Of a DNA stretch of 64,000 bases, positions 17,397 to 26,294 are shown piece by piece (within the stretch, counting starts at the first letter, position 1; the number at the start of each line of letters is the position of its first letter). The notes beneath the pieces are model-generated. The model saw nothing but the letters and a program-made list of their open reading frames with translations. It made no database searches and had not been told where the DNA came from. The stretch is taken from assembly GCA_965249785.1 (NCBI GenBank), contig CBDFMU010000009.1, positions 62,001 to 126,000 of the forward strand. Direction: 5' to 3'. Position numbers and translations under genes: made by a program. The stretch comes from M3007 sp965249785. Lineage in GTDB: Bacteria; Bacteroidota; Bacteroidia; Chitinophagales; Saprospiraceae.

Positions 17397-18299
17397 ATGC
17401 TTCGCATCGCCTACTCCCCCATCTACAAATACGAGCTCCCCGCTGAGCACCGTTTTCCAATGGCCAAGTACGAGCTTATTGCGGAGCAGCTACTCTATGA
17501 GGGCGCCGTGACCGAAGCCAATTTCTTTCATCCTGAGCCGCTATCCAAAGAAGTGGCCTTACTCACCCACAGTCAGGAATATTGGGACAAACTAAACAAC
17601 GTCCAGCTAAGCGACAAGGAAATACGCGCTATCGGCTTTCCAATCAATGAAAAGTTCGTCTGGCGCGGACGGCACATTGCGCAGGGGACGATTCAGTGCA
17701 CGCATTTTGCCTTACAATATGGTGTGGCCATGAATGTGGCGGGCGGTACCCACCACGCCTTTCGCGATCACGGCGAAGGGTACTGCTGCTTTAACGACCA
17801 AGCCGTGGCCTCTAACTACTTGTTAAACAATGGGTTGGCTCATCGCATCTTGATTGTCGATCTCGATGTGCATCAGGGCAACGGCACCGCCGCTATTTTT
17901 CGCGACGAGCCGCGTGTGTTCACCTTTTCCATGCACGGCGAGCGAAATTATCCCCTGCGCAAAGAGCAATCCAGCCTGGATTTGGGCTTGCCAGATGGTA
18001 TGACAGACGAGCCATATTTGTCGCTGTTGCACGCTACCTTACCCCGTTTGGTGGATGAGTTTCAGCCCGATTTTGTGTTTTACCTCAGCGGCGTGGATGT
18101 GTTAGAAACGGATAAATTGGGTCGCCTGAACCTGAGCCGCAAGGGTTGCCGCGAGCGCGATCAATTTGTGCTGGATTTCTGCCATCGCCAGCACCTGCCC
18201 GTGGTGGTCTGCATGGGCGGTGGTTACTCAGCGCGTTTGGCGGATATTGTGGAAGCGCATGCCAATACTTTTCGGGTGGCGAGTGAGGTGTTTTTTTAA
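17397..18299 (+). CDS. Histone deacetylase family protein (zinc amidohydrolase)
   Basis: A 300-aa class I/II HDAC-like deacetylase related to AcuC and polyamine deacetylases. The family signatures are all present: GGTHHAFRDHGEGYCCFND, the zinc ligands in DLDVHQGNGTA, and the third ligand region in SGVDVLETDKLG. It hydrolyses acetyl-lysine or small acetylamides in the cytoplasm; the substrate is not evident. The ATG start gives the usual family length. A CTCAAC/GTTGAG word repeat follows directly after the stop. Confidence 0.92.
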   Translation: MLRIAYSPIYKYELPAEHRFPMAKYELIAEQLLYEGAVTEANFFHPEPLSKEVALLTHSQEYWDKLNNVQLSDKEIRAIGFPINEKFVWRGRHIAQGTIQCTHFALQYGVAMNVAGGTHHAFRDHGEGYCCFNDQAVASNYLLNNGLAHRILIVDLDVHQGNGTAAIFRDEPRVFTFSMHGERNYPLRKEQSSLDLGLPDGMTDEPYLSLLHATLPRLVDEFQPDFVFYLSGVDVLETDKLGRLNLSRKGCRERDQFVLDFCHRQHLPVVVCMGGGYSARLADIVEAHANTFRVASEVFF

Positions 18300-18540
18300 A
18301 AGTTGTTGAGGGAGTTGAGATTGTTGAGGAAGGGGTTGAGAAATGTGTTGAGGAGGTTGGAAATATTGAGAAACATTAGGTGCATTGAAGAGGTTGAAGT
18401 TATTAAACAATCTATATTAATTCTCAACCTGCGAAGCAGACTCAACTTCTCAACAATCTCAACAGACTTTTTGCTTTTCTCAACATGCGCAACTTGCGCA
18501 GCAAACTCAACTTCCTCAACATCTTCAAAAAATCATTGAG
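18300..18540. repeat. Stuttered GTTGAG / CTCAAC inverted repeat
   Basis: About 115 bp rich in GTTGAG-type words is followed by about 115 bp rich in the reverse-complement CTCAAC word. It can fold into a long imperfect hairpin with many registers. The same words occur at 26146-26275 and, in shorter form, at 53460 and 59902. Confidence 0.75.
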
Positions 18541-18544
18541 AAGA

Positions 18545-18576
18545 TTTCCTCATCTCCATCAATTGAATTACCTTTG
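18545..18576 (+). promoter_or_regulatory. Promoter of rpsU
   Basis: TACCTTTG (18569-18576) is a full TAnnTTTG match, with TTTC at 18545-18548 as a 3-of-4 -33 element 20 bp upstream. Transcription would start near 18583, about 44 nt before the rpsU ATG. Confidence 0.55.
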
Positions 18577-18626
18577 CAGCCCGAAATCATCGGATATTAT
18601 CAAAATCAACAAAAAAGGAAGAATTC

Positions 18627-18821
18627 ATGCTCATCGTTGAAGTGAAAGACGGCGAAGTCATCGACAAGGTGCTCAAAAAATACAAGCGCAAATTCGAGAA
18701 GGCCGGCATTTTGAAAGAATTACGCCGCCGCAAAGCGTTCAGCAAACCATCGGTACAACGCCGCACAGAAGTGCTGAAAGCCGTTTACAAAGAAGACATG
18801 TACGGTAACAAAAACGACTGA
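18627..18821 (+). CDS. rpsU: 30S ribosomal protein S21
   Basis: A 64-aa basic protein matching bacterial S21 in length and pattern (VLKKYKRKFEKAGILKELRRRKAF). S21 sits on the 30S platform near the anti-Shine-Dalgarno end of 16S rRNA. ATG at 18627 follows a purine-rich AAAAAAGGAAG stretch. In Bacteroidota rpsU is commonly followed by a tyrosine recombinase gene, as here (82 bp gap). Confidence 0.95.
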   Translation: MLIVEVKDGEVIDKVLKKYKRKFEKAGILKELRRRKAFSKPSVQRRTEVLKAVYKEDMYGNKND

Positions 18822-18903
18822 TTCGGCTCACTCCGGTGAAATGAGTATGGTGGTGCGAGTGGCTTTTCCGCTCTGTTGATTAACTTTACCGCCTCAATCA
18901 ATT

Positions 18904-19821
18904 TTGACGGACGTGTTTCACGAAGCATCGTTTCTAGGATATCTGTCGCTCGAACGCCGTTTTTCGGCTAACACGCTTTCGGCCTACACCAGCGACCTGC
19001 ATCAATTTGTTGCTCACATGACTGAGCATCAGTGCCTTACCTCGGCTGCCGAGGTGAGGCATTTGCATATACGGTCATGGATAGTGGCTTTGATGGAGTC
19101 GGGCCAAAGTCCGCGTACCATTAATCGGCGGCTGTCTTGCCTGAAAACCTACTTCCGTTTTTTGAAAAAACGCGGCGAGGTGCTCAAAGATCCCATGCAA
19201 AAAGTCGTGGCTCCCAAAGTTGGCAAACGCCTTCCAGTGTATATTCAGGAAAGTCAGATGGCCGCGCTGTTCACCCACGTGGAATTTGGCGAAGGTTATT
19301 GGGGGCAATTGCATAAACTTTTATTGGAAGTACTCTACGCTACGGGTATTCGCCGTAGTGAGGCTAGTAGTTTAAAAATCAGCGATTTAGACTTGGGTCG
19401 AGCCGTATTTCGGGTGCAAGGGAAAGGGCAAAAAGAACGATTGATGCCCTTCGCCAGTTATTTAACCAAGCTATTGGAAGAATTCCTGGTGCTGCGTAAA
19501 CAGGCTTTTCCGGACAACAATGAGCCTTGGCTATTCCTCAATAAAAAAGGCCAGCAGATCACGCCGGAGAATATTTATACCATTGTCCATAAGCATTTGT
19601 CGGCCATTACTACTGTGGAGCAGCGTAGTCCGCACGTGTTGCGCCACTCTTTTGCTACGCATTTATCTAATCGCGGTGCCGATTTGAATGCCATTAAAGA
19701 ACTCCTCGGCCACAGTAATTTAGCGGCTACACAAATATATACCCACAACAGTATCAGCCGTTTAATTGAAGTGTATGAGCAGGCGCACCCGAAAGCGGAA
19801 AAAGAGGATAAGGAGTTATGA
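18904..19821 (+). CDS. xerC: Tyrosine recombinase XerC/XerD type
   Basis: A 305-aa site-specific recombinase that resolves chromosome dimers at dif. An N-terminal SAM-like core-binding domain (residues ~1-90) is followed by a catalytic domain with Arg in GIRRSEAS, Lys in GKGQKERL, HVLRHSFATHL, LGHSN and the nucleophile Tyr in IYTHNS. The start is TTG at 18904, since no ATG lies nearby in frame. The rpsU neighbour and full length argue for the housekeeping enzyme rather than a mobile-element integrase. The raiA/hpf gene that often follows is missing here. Confidence 0.93.
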   Translation: MTDVFHEASFLGYLSLERRFSANTLSAYTSDLHQFVAHMTEHQCLTSAAEVRHLHIRSWIVALMESGQSPRTINRRLSCLKTYFRFLKKRGEVLKDPMQKVVAPKVGKRLPVYIQESQMAALFTHVEFGEGYWGQLHKLLLEVLYATGIRRSEASSLKISDLDLGRAVFRVQGKGQKERLMPFASYLTKLLEEFLVLRKQAFPDNNEPWLFLNKKGQQITPENIYTIVHKHLSAITTVEQRSPHVLRHSFATHLSNRGADLNAIKELLGHSNLAATQIYTHNSISRLIEVYEQAHPKAEKEDKEL

Positions 19822-19840
19822 GTTATGTAAAACGCCACCA

Positions 19841-19991
19841 ACTCACGTTCTCCTGAATCTACCCTCCCCCATTAAGGGGGGAGTCTGAGGGGGGCCACGC
19901 GCAACAGGCAAAAAGGCAATAAGCAAAACGCAGCAAACTCATGTCATCCTGAATCTACCCTCCCCCATTAAGGGGGAGCAGGAGGGGGGCT
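19841..19991. repeat. Two tandem REP-like units with a CCCCC-ATTA-GGGGG hairpin
   Basis: Units at 19841-19895 and 19937-19991 share about 55 bp, including TCCTGAATCTACCCTCCCCC, each with a short perfect hairpin. The spacer between them has GGCAAAA/GGCAAT words. Only two units and no cas genes are present, so this is not a CRISPR array. Confidence 0.8.
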
Positions 19992-20063
19992 TCGCAAACG
20001 GCAGAAGGCCATTTTAAAACAAAATATTTCAACTATTCTGCCCCTTTCAATCTATCCTTTCCC

Positions 20064-20071
20064 TATTTTTG
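20064..20071 (+). promoter_or_regulatory. -7 promoter box candidate of recN
   Basis: TATTTTTG matches TAnnTTTG, 54 bp upstream of the recN ATG. The -33 element is weak. Confidence 0.35.
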
Positions 20072-20124
20072 CACCTTTTAATCTGCCAAAGACCAGAGCC
20101 TAACGACCAAAGACAATAAGCAGC

Positions 20125-21777
20125 ATGCTCAAACGCCTCCATATTCGCAATTACGCGCTGATTGACGAGCTCGAAATTGACTTTTCCAAGCAACTTACCA
20201 TCATTACCGGCGAAACCGGCGCGGGCAAATCTATTCTGCTCGGCGCGTTGGGCTTGGTGATGGGCGAGCGGGCCGACATGAAAGCCTTCTATAACGATAG
20301 GGAAAAGTGTATTGTCGAAGCCTTTTTTGAGGTGGGCGAATACGATTTACAGGAATTTTTCAACGATCAGGAACTGGATTACGACACAGAGGTGGTCATT
20401 CGTCGGGAAGTATCGCCTGCCGGAAAAAGTCGGGCTTTTGTGAATGACACGCCGGTGAATAACCAAGTGCTGCAACGCATCACCGAGGCGCTGATTGACT
20501 TGCACCAACAATTCGATGTGCTGGACATTCACAACGTCAATTTTCAGTTGCGCATGATTGATGCATTGGCGGATAACACGTTGATCCTCAAAGATTACCA
20601 AAAGGGTTATCGCCAATTTGCCGCCGACCGTCGTCGCTTGGCTGACTTGATTGAACGGAGCAGCACGGGAGCCAAAGAGATGGAATTTTTGCAGTTTCAA
20701 CTGGAAGAATTGCAAAAAGCGGAGTTGCAGGAAAATGAGCAGCCGCAACTGGAAACTTCGCTCACGCAACTGACCAGTGCAGAGGATATTAAGCGGGTGT
20801 ATGGCCAGGCCTACGGCTATTTGCAGGAAAATGAAATCAACCTCGTGAGTCAGTTGCAGGAGATTGCCCGCAGTATGCTCAGCACCCGCAAAATCTCCCC
20901 TACCCTGTCTACTTTAAGCGAACGCCTTGACGCGGTAGTCATTGATTTACAAGATATTGCGAAAGATTGTGAACGTATCAGTGAATTGACCGAATACGAT
21001 CCGCAACGTATTGGCGAAGTGCAAGAACGGTTGAATACCATTTATAAATTACAGAAAAAACACGGCGTGAGTGAAGTCGCCGATCTGCTACGATTGCAGG
21101 AAAACCTGGAAAAACAATTGGGCGGATTTACTGATTTGGGCGACGAGATCGTCAAGTTGGAAACCAGTTTGGTGGCGCAGGAAAAACACCTGCGCGCCAT
21201 CGCCGCTACGCTCAGCGAACGTCGCGCGTCTATTCCCGCCGATTTTGAGGCGCGGGTACACGTCATGCTGACCCAACTGTCTATGCCCCACGCCCGCCTG
21301 AAAGTAGATATTCGCGAGACCGCTGCCCTCACGCCGACTGGCATGGACGATGTGCAATTTCTCTTTGCTTCCAACGTCGGCAGCCGCTATTTACCGATCA
21401 AAGATGTGGCTTCGGGCGGTGAATTATCGCGTCTCACGCTCTGTACCAAGAGCCTTGTGGCCGACGCTATTCCGCTGCCCACGCTTATTTTTGACGAAAT
21501 AGATTCCGGCATTAGCGGCGATGTGTCGCTCAAAATGGGTATCATTCTCAAAGAGTTAAGTGATCGGCACCAGGTAGTGAGCATTACTCACACGCCGCAG
21601 ATTGCCGCCCGTGCCGACAAGCACTATTTTGTCTATAAGAAGGTGATCGACAACCGCACGGTAACCAATATCCGCCTACTCAATCCCGACGAACGGGTGC
21701 GCAGCATTGCAGTGATGCTCAGCGGCAATCCGCCTAGTGATGCAGCGGTAGAGACGGCACGGCAATTGATTCGGTAG
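20125..21777 (+). CDS. recN: DNA repair ATPase RecN
   Basis: A 550-aa SMC-like ATPase for double-strand-break repair. Walker A is GETGAGKS near the N-terminus; a central coiled-coil region spans about residues 170-370; the C-terminal half holds the ABC signature (SGGELSRL) and Walker B (LIFDEIDSGISG), followed by ITHTPQIAA. ATG at 20125 gives the full family length. In many relatives recN follows coaBC and DUF4835; here those genes are about 14 kb away. Confidence 0.96.
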   Translation: MLKRLHIRNYALIDELEIDFSKQLTIITGETGAGKSILLGALGLVMGERADMKAFYNDREKCIVEAFFEVGEYDLQEFFNDQELDYDTEVVIRREVSPAGKSRAFVNDTPVNNQVLQRITEALIDLHQQFDVLDIHNVNFQLRMIDALADNTLILKDYQKGYRQFAADRRRLADLIERSSTGAKEMEFLQFQLEELQKAELQENEQPQLETSLTQLTSAEDIKRVYGQAYGYLQENEINLVSQLQEIARSMLSTRKISPTLSTLSERLDAVVIDLQDIAKDCERISELTEYDPQRIGEVQERLNTIYKLQKKHGVSEVADLLRLQENLEKQLGGFTDLGDEIVKLETSLVAQEKHLRAIAATLSERRASIPADFEARVHVMLTQLSMPHARLKVDIRETAALTPTGMDDVQFLFASNVGSRYLPIKDVASGGELSRLTLCTKSLVADAIPLPTLIFDEIDSGISGDVSLKMGIILKELSDRHQVVSITHTPQIAARADKHYFVYKKVIDNRTVTNIRLLNPDERVRSIAVMLSGNPPSDAAVETARQLIR

Positions 21778-21797
21778 GGGCACCCTCGTGGGTGCCC
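21778..21797. repeat. GGGCACCC-TCGT-GGGTGCCC hairpin after recN
   Basis: An 8-bp perfect stem starts at the recN stop codon. It has no T run and resembles the GTAGGGGC-type REP hairpin at 43602-43670 more than a terminator. Confidence 0.6.
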
Positions 21798-21911
21798 AAC
21801 CCAGAACAACCCATCTCCCTTTTGCCTATATCAGACAAAATTCTCTGAGTAGTGTTATCAAGCGAATAAATTTCTTCCTTTACATTCGCCGACCGACAAA
21901 AACACTACAAA

Positions 21912-24341
21912 ATGGCCAGATGGGTATTTTTTGCACTTGCGCTTATCTGCTGCCGTCCACTGAGTAGCCAAAACACTTTTCAAAAAGAAATCAGTGGTGT
22001 CAATGGGCTATTCACCTTCGAGCAAACGGCGGACGGACACTTTTGGCTGGGCACTTTTTTAGGTAAAATCATTCGCCTGGATGCTAATGGGCAATGGCTG
22101 GGCGGCTCCGATCTGCACAAAGGTGATACCACCGATGTTCGTTTTATTTATGATCTGGAAAAGGCCCCCGACAACGGCGTTTGGGCCTTGTATGACCGCA
22201 ATAACGACAATACCGCCCTCGACGATTACCTGATCCTGGCCCGCCTGAATGCTAATGGCCAACCACTATGGCAGACCAGCGTCCACTATGGCGAAGTGCT
22301 ACACTGGGCGCACAACCGGCTGGCCACTGACCCAGCGGGTAACGCTTACGTGTTATCAGCGCGTTTTAGTGCGCCGGGAAGCACCCAGCCCAGCCGCATT
22401 ATTTTCTCCAAAGTGGCTGCCAACGGTACGTTGCAATGGGTAAAGGCCTTTACGACCAACCAGGGCTTGAATTATCCACGTACGTTACAACGACTATCCG
22501 ATGGTTCCTTTCTGATTTCCGGCAATGGTCGACTGGCCAGTTCATTCGGTTTTGTGCTGCGCATTTCTGCCGATGGCGAGGTGCTGTGGAGTCGCCGTTA
22601 TACTCGCTTTTTATTCAAATCTTTCACCGAAATGCCCAACGGCGACTGGGTATTTGCCGCCACCGAGGCCGGGCCATTGCCGCAGGCGAATTGTGTCGTG
22701 CGGATGGATAGGCAGGGCAATGTCTTGTGGGCTAAGCGATTAGTGATGCCCTCCGCGCTCAATTGGATCCCTGCTATCGTTCGTTCTCCATCTGGTGATC
22801 TGCTGATCGGCAATTACGAAACCCGCAAAGACCAGCCCGTTCCTGACTTGATCTGCCTGAGTCCGGCGGGTGATTTCAAGTGGGCCAGGCACTACGATGC
22901 CTGCCATAATTTTGGCATTAGTAATCTGTTGGTCACCAATGATGGTGGCATTGCGGCACTTCGCTACCGGGCTGGTGGCCATTTGCTGCTGAAAACTGAT
23001 GCTTTGGGCCAATGTACCCCCTGCCCCTCCGACACGATGCACCTTGCGCTGGAAAACCTGACTGATGTCCCCCTCGATTTTTCCTGGCAGGAGGAAGATC
23101 GTCCTGCCCCCGGTCCTGCTGAATGCGATTATCACTCATTTGTGGTAGAATTAAAGGATTTTTGTGGTCATGAAAAACCTGTTACTGGTATCACGTTGGC
23201 TACCAATGCGTTGTGCTTATACAAGCCTCTTACTGCCAACGCGGTTGGCTCTGGCTTGGCCGACAGTTACGACTGGTTTTTCGGCGGCGGAATGCCCGCT
23301 ACACAGTCTGGTATGTCCGTGGTAGGAGGAGTACAATTCACCAGTCCCGGCCCGACGAACGTTACTCTGGCCACGCTAGCCGGCTTTTGTCGCGATACTT
23401 TTTCTGCTTCTTTATTGATCGTGCCTGGCCCGGCTCCTTTTGATCTAGGATCAGATACGACGGTCTGTGGGAGCGGGCAAATCATGTTAGATGCCACAAG
23501 CATCGGTGCACAAACCTATCTTTGGAACGACGGTTCTACACTTCCGCAGCGTAGCATCACCGGCACTGGCCAGTATAGTGTCACTGCCGAAAGCAATGGT
23601 TGTACGGTGAGCGATACGATCCGTTTAGAACGACTGGAAAGCTTGTCAGTCAATCTGCCCGGCGACACGACCATCTGTGGACAGGACACGCTTTGGCTGG
23701 ATGCTACCACGCCCTATGCAACTCACTACCGCTGGAACGACGGTGTGGAGACCGCCCGACGACCCGTGACCAAACAAGGTTATTATGCTGTTTCTGTGTA
23801 TCGGGGCGAATGTTCCGCATCCGATTTTGTGGCGGTCAATTTGTTTCCACGACCACCGGCTTTACCCACTGACACCACCTTGTGCCTGGGCGAGCCGCTC
23901 ACTTTCTCGGTCGGGAGAAGTGTCGCTGGAGATATTCAATGGAATGGGCAGCCAGGCTACGCGGATTTTTCCTTCGATGGGGCTGGCTTGGTGCGGCGGC
24001 TGGTGACTTTTCAGGGCTGCCGCTTTTTGGATTCCGTGATGGTATGGCGTTCGCCCTGCCGCGAGGGATTTTCCCTGTATGCGCCTAACGTCTTTTCGCC
24101 CGGCAGCGATGGGCCGAACGGGTACTTTGAGTTATTCGGTGATGACCTGGAAGTGCTTGATTTTCAGGTATTTGATCGCTGGGGAAGTTTGGTTTATAAT
24201 ATTGACCATGGTGCGCTACCGCATTGGGATGGTACTTCGCGGGGACGGGTGTTGCCAGCGGGCGTGTATATTTGGACGGGGCGGTTGCGGCAGCGGGGAA
24301 AGATTGGGTGGCTGAGCGGGGATTTGTTGTTGGTGCGATAA
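21912..24341 (+). CDS. T9SS type B secreted protein with beta-propeller-like N-terminal region
   Basis: An 809-aa exported protein. A signal peptide ends around PLSSQ. Residues ~30-390 carry repeated beta-blade-like units (ANGQPLWQTS, ANGTLQWVKAF, GDFKWARHY), consistent with a propeller. Ig/PKD-like modules follow, with two related copies of LGSDTTVCG/LPGDTTICG. The last ~90 residues form the gliding-motility-associated type B sorting domain (PNVFSPGSDGPNGYFE, VFDRWGSLVY). It is delivered to the surface by T9SS; the ligand or activity is unknown. Confidence 0.88.
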   Translation: MARWVFFALALICCRPLSSQNTFQKEISGVNGLFTFEQTADGHFWLGTFLGKIIRLDANGQWLGGSDLHKGDTTDVRFIYDLEKAPDNGVWALYDRNNDNTALDDYLILARLNANGQPLWQTSVHYGEVLHWAHNRLATDPAGNAYVLSARFSAPGSTQPSRIIFSKVAANGTLQWVKAFTTNQGLNYPRTLQRLSDGSFLISGNGRLASSFGFVLRISADGEVLWSRRYTRFLFKSFTEMPNGDWVFAATEAGPLPQANCVVRMDRQGNVLWAKRLVMPSALNWIPAIVRSPSGDLLIGNYETRKDQPVPDLICLSPAGDFKWARHYDACHNFGISNLLVTNDGGIAALRYRAGGHLLLKTDALGQCTPCPSDTMHLALENLTDVPLDFSWQEEDRPAPGPAECDYHSFVVELKDFCGHEKPVTGITLATNALCLYKPLTANAVGSGLADSYDWFFGGGMPATQSGMSVVGGVQFTSPGPTNVTLATLAGFCRDTFSASLLIVPGPAPFDLGSDTTVCGSGQIMLDATSIGAQTYLWNDGSTLPQRSITGTGQYSVTAESNGCTVSDTIRLERLESLSVNLPGDTTICGQDTLWLDATTPYATHYRWNDGVETARRPVTKQGYYAVSVYRGECSASDFVAVNLFPRPPALPTDTTLCLGEPLTFSVGRSVAGDIQWNGQPGYADFSFDGAGLVRRLVTFQGCRFLDSVMVWRSPCREGFSLYAPNVFSPGSDGPNGYFELFGDDLEVLDFQVFDRWGSLVYNIDHGALPHWDGTSRGRVLPAGVYIWTGRLRQRGKIGWLSGDLLLVR

Positions 24342-24369
24342 GGGCATCTTGTGGCCTCAAAATCAAGTA

Positions 24370-25206
24370 CTAATTTCTATTTTTTTCTCCTTCTATATAA
24401 GCCATTGGAACAGTTAAAGTTAGTCCACCTGCATCTATTGAATATAAGTTTAGATTTTGTTCCAGTAATTTAAAAATTTCTTCTACTTCTGTTTGCGGTA
24501 AAAGCTCTTTCCAGGAGGCCAGCCAACCAAGTTTAACAAAGTAATGATTTAAAAAAGCACTTCCGTCTAAGAATTTCATGTCAAAATTTTCCGTATAGTA
24601 TCGCTTTACTTCAAGCCCGTTGTTAGTAAATAGTTTTGAAATACTATGGATGGTACCACGATGTTCTTGATGCGACTTCAATTTTTCTAGTAGTATTTCT
24701 TTCCCAAGTTGTTGGAGCGTTATTTCAAAGATGTTATAAAATTCCTTCCAATGCCCATTTAAATTAGTAGTCAATACAAGTTTGCCAGTTGATTTTAAAA
24801 CACGATGACATTCTTGTACGACCCGATCAGGTTTTTCAAAGTTATTGATCCCTAGATTAGATACTATAAGGTCTATTGAATTATCATTAAAAGGTAGTTT
24901 CTCGGCGGTACTATTAATAATCTCCACATTACTTAGTCCGTAATTTTTTATTTTCTTAGCCGCTCGTTTATTAGCATTTTCCCAAGGGTCAAGTCCATAG
25001 AGTGTACAAGATTTTCCAAGTCGTCCTGCAAGTTCCATTAAAGGAAAACCTGCTCCTGAACCAATATCAATAACTGTCAGATTCGGTTTTAGCTCCAGAT
25101 GCTTAAGCAACAACAGACCAAAAGAAGCACTCCATAAAGGAACTTCGTCAAAAGTCTCCACAAATGCCGGAGTGTCTTCAAATTTATAGTCTAAATATGT
25201 TCCCAT
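24370..25206 (-). CDS. Class I SAM-dependent methyltransferase
   Basis: A 278-aa protein with the Rossmann motif I VIDIGSGAGFPLMELAG (residues ~42-58), an acidic motif II (LYGLDPW) and a post-I region (IDLIVSNLGINN) typical of class I methyltransferases of the UbiE/type 11 group. The substrate is unknown. Codon use is clearly A+T richer than the neighbours on either side and the gene lies alone on the minus strand, which suggests transfer. It ends 28 bp from the convergent T9SS type B gene. Confidence 0.85.
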   Translation of the reverse strand: MGTYLDYKFEDTPAFVETFDEVPLWSASFGLLLLKHLELKPNLTVIDIGSGAGFPLMELAGRLGKSCTLYGLDPWENANKRAAKKIKNYGLSNVEIINSTAEKLPFNDNSIDLIVSNLGINNFEKPDRVVQECHRVLKSTGKLVLTTNLNGHWKEFYNIFEITLQQLGKEILLEKLKSHQEHRGTIHSISKLFTNNGLEVKRYYTENFDMKFLDGSAFLNHYFVKLGWLASWKELLPQTEVEEIFKLLEQNLNLYSIDAGGLTLTVPMAYIEGEKNRN

Positions 25207-25426
25207 CCTGTATGCCTACTGTTTTTAGGTGTAGATTAATTTTTATTGTTTTATGGTTACCGAGTACAATAGCACGACAGACGCATAAATTCTCCACCAA
25301 GGTCGGTAAACCCTTAATGTCCCTGCCCGCACAATCCGTTTTTTCGACCAAAAACCCTGTCCCTTTGCACATACTCTTCCCATACACAACTTTCCCCTCA
25401 AAATAACCGATCTTTGCGCCCGCAAA

Positions 25427-26155
25427 ATGAACCTCGCCCTCGACATCGGTAACACCCGCACCAAAATCGGCCTCTTTCGGGGCGATACATTGGTGGAGCA
25501 AACAGTCTGGACCGATTGGACAGGGGCAGAATTGGTAAATTACAGCGAGCAAGCCGGAGTGGAGCACATCATCCTATCTTCCGTAGTGGAAGGAAATGAA
25601 TCGCTCTTCGATCTGCTGTCGGAACGTTTTGAGGTGGTGGAATTGACTCACGCGACGCTATTGCCCTTTGAAAATCAATACCAGACACCAAAAACACTGG
25701 GCAAAGATCGGTTGGCAGCGGTAGCGGGTGCGCGTGCGTTGTACCCCGCGAACGATTGCCTGGTGATTGACTGTGGCACTTGCATCAAGTACGAATGGCT
25801 GACGGCGGATGGTGTTTACTACGGTGGTAACATCGCGCCGGGGGCCAGAATGCGCATTCAGGCGATGCATCACTTCACGGCCCGGCTGCCGGAAGTACCC
25901 CTGGAGATGCCCTCGGAAACCGTTGGTCAAAGCACCCAAACGGCCCTGCAAAATGGGGCTTTGCGTGGTGCAGTGCTGGAAATGGAAGGATTTGTCCGAC
26001 TTTTTCAGGCCAAAAGCAGTCATTTGCAAGTGCTTATAACGGGCGGCGACGCGGCTTTTTTTGCTCCGCATTTGAATATAACTAATTTGACAATAGCACC
26101 ATACCTGACTTTGATCGGGTTGAATTATATCTTGAATACAAAGTTGAAATGTTGA
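25427..26155 (+). CDS. coaX: Type III pantothenate kinase
   Basis: A 242-aa enzyme that phosphorylates pantothenate, the first step of coenzyme A synthesis. It shows the ASKHA-fold phosphate 1 loop LDIGNTRTKIG at the N-terminus, GKDRLAAVAGA, the phosphate 2 motif IDCGTCIKYE and GGNIAPGARMR. ATG at 25427 fits the family start. Together with coaBC at 34.3-35.5 kb the window carries two steps of the CoA pathway. A conserved outer-membrane protein gene follows, after a word-type inverted repeat. Confidence 0.95.
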   Translation: MNLALDIGNTRTKIGLFRGDTLVEQTVWTDWTGAELVNYSEQAGVEHIILSSVVEGNESLFDLLSERFEVVELTHATLLPFENQYQTPKTLGKDRLAAVAGARALYPANDCLVIDCGTCIKYEWLTADGVYYGGNIAPGARMRIQAMHHFTARLPEVPLEMPSETVGQSTQTALQNGALRGAVLEMEGFVRLFQAKSSHLQVLITGGDAAFFAPHLNITNLTIAPYLTLIGLNYILNTKLKC

Positions 26156-26275
26156 GGATGTTGAGTTTGCTTCGCAAGTTGAGAAGGAATTAGCGCATCT
26201 CCAGGTTCTTTCATTTTTTCTCAACTCTCTCAACCTTTTCTCAACATTCTCAGCAGATTATAAACCCCTCCCTCA
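26146..26275. repeat. Stuttered GTTGAG / CTCAAC inverted repeat
   Basis: GTTGAGGATGTTGAG words starting over the coaX stop are answered by CTCAACTCTCTCAACC words about 60 bp later. It is the same word family as 18300-18540. Confidence 0.7.
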
Positions 26276-26294
26276 ACAGATTCTAAACAAAAAT

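Noticed and set aside
18904..19821. Mobile-element integrase
   Set aside because: The full-length Xer pattern and the rpsU neighbour are the conserved housekeeping arrangement in Bacteroidota.
19841..19991. Possible mini-CRISPR array
   Set aside because: Only two units, a palindromic REP-type core, no cas genes and an unsuitable spacer.
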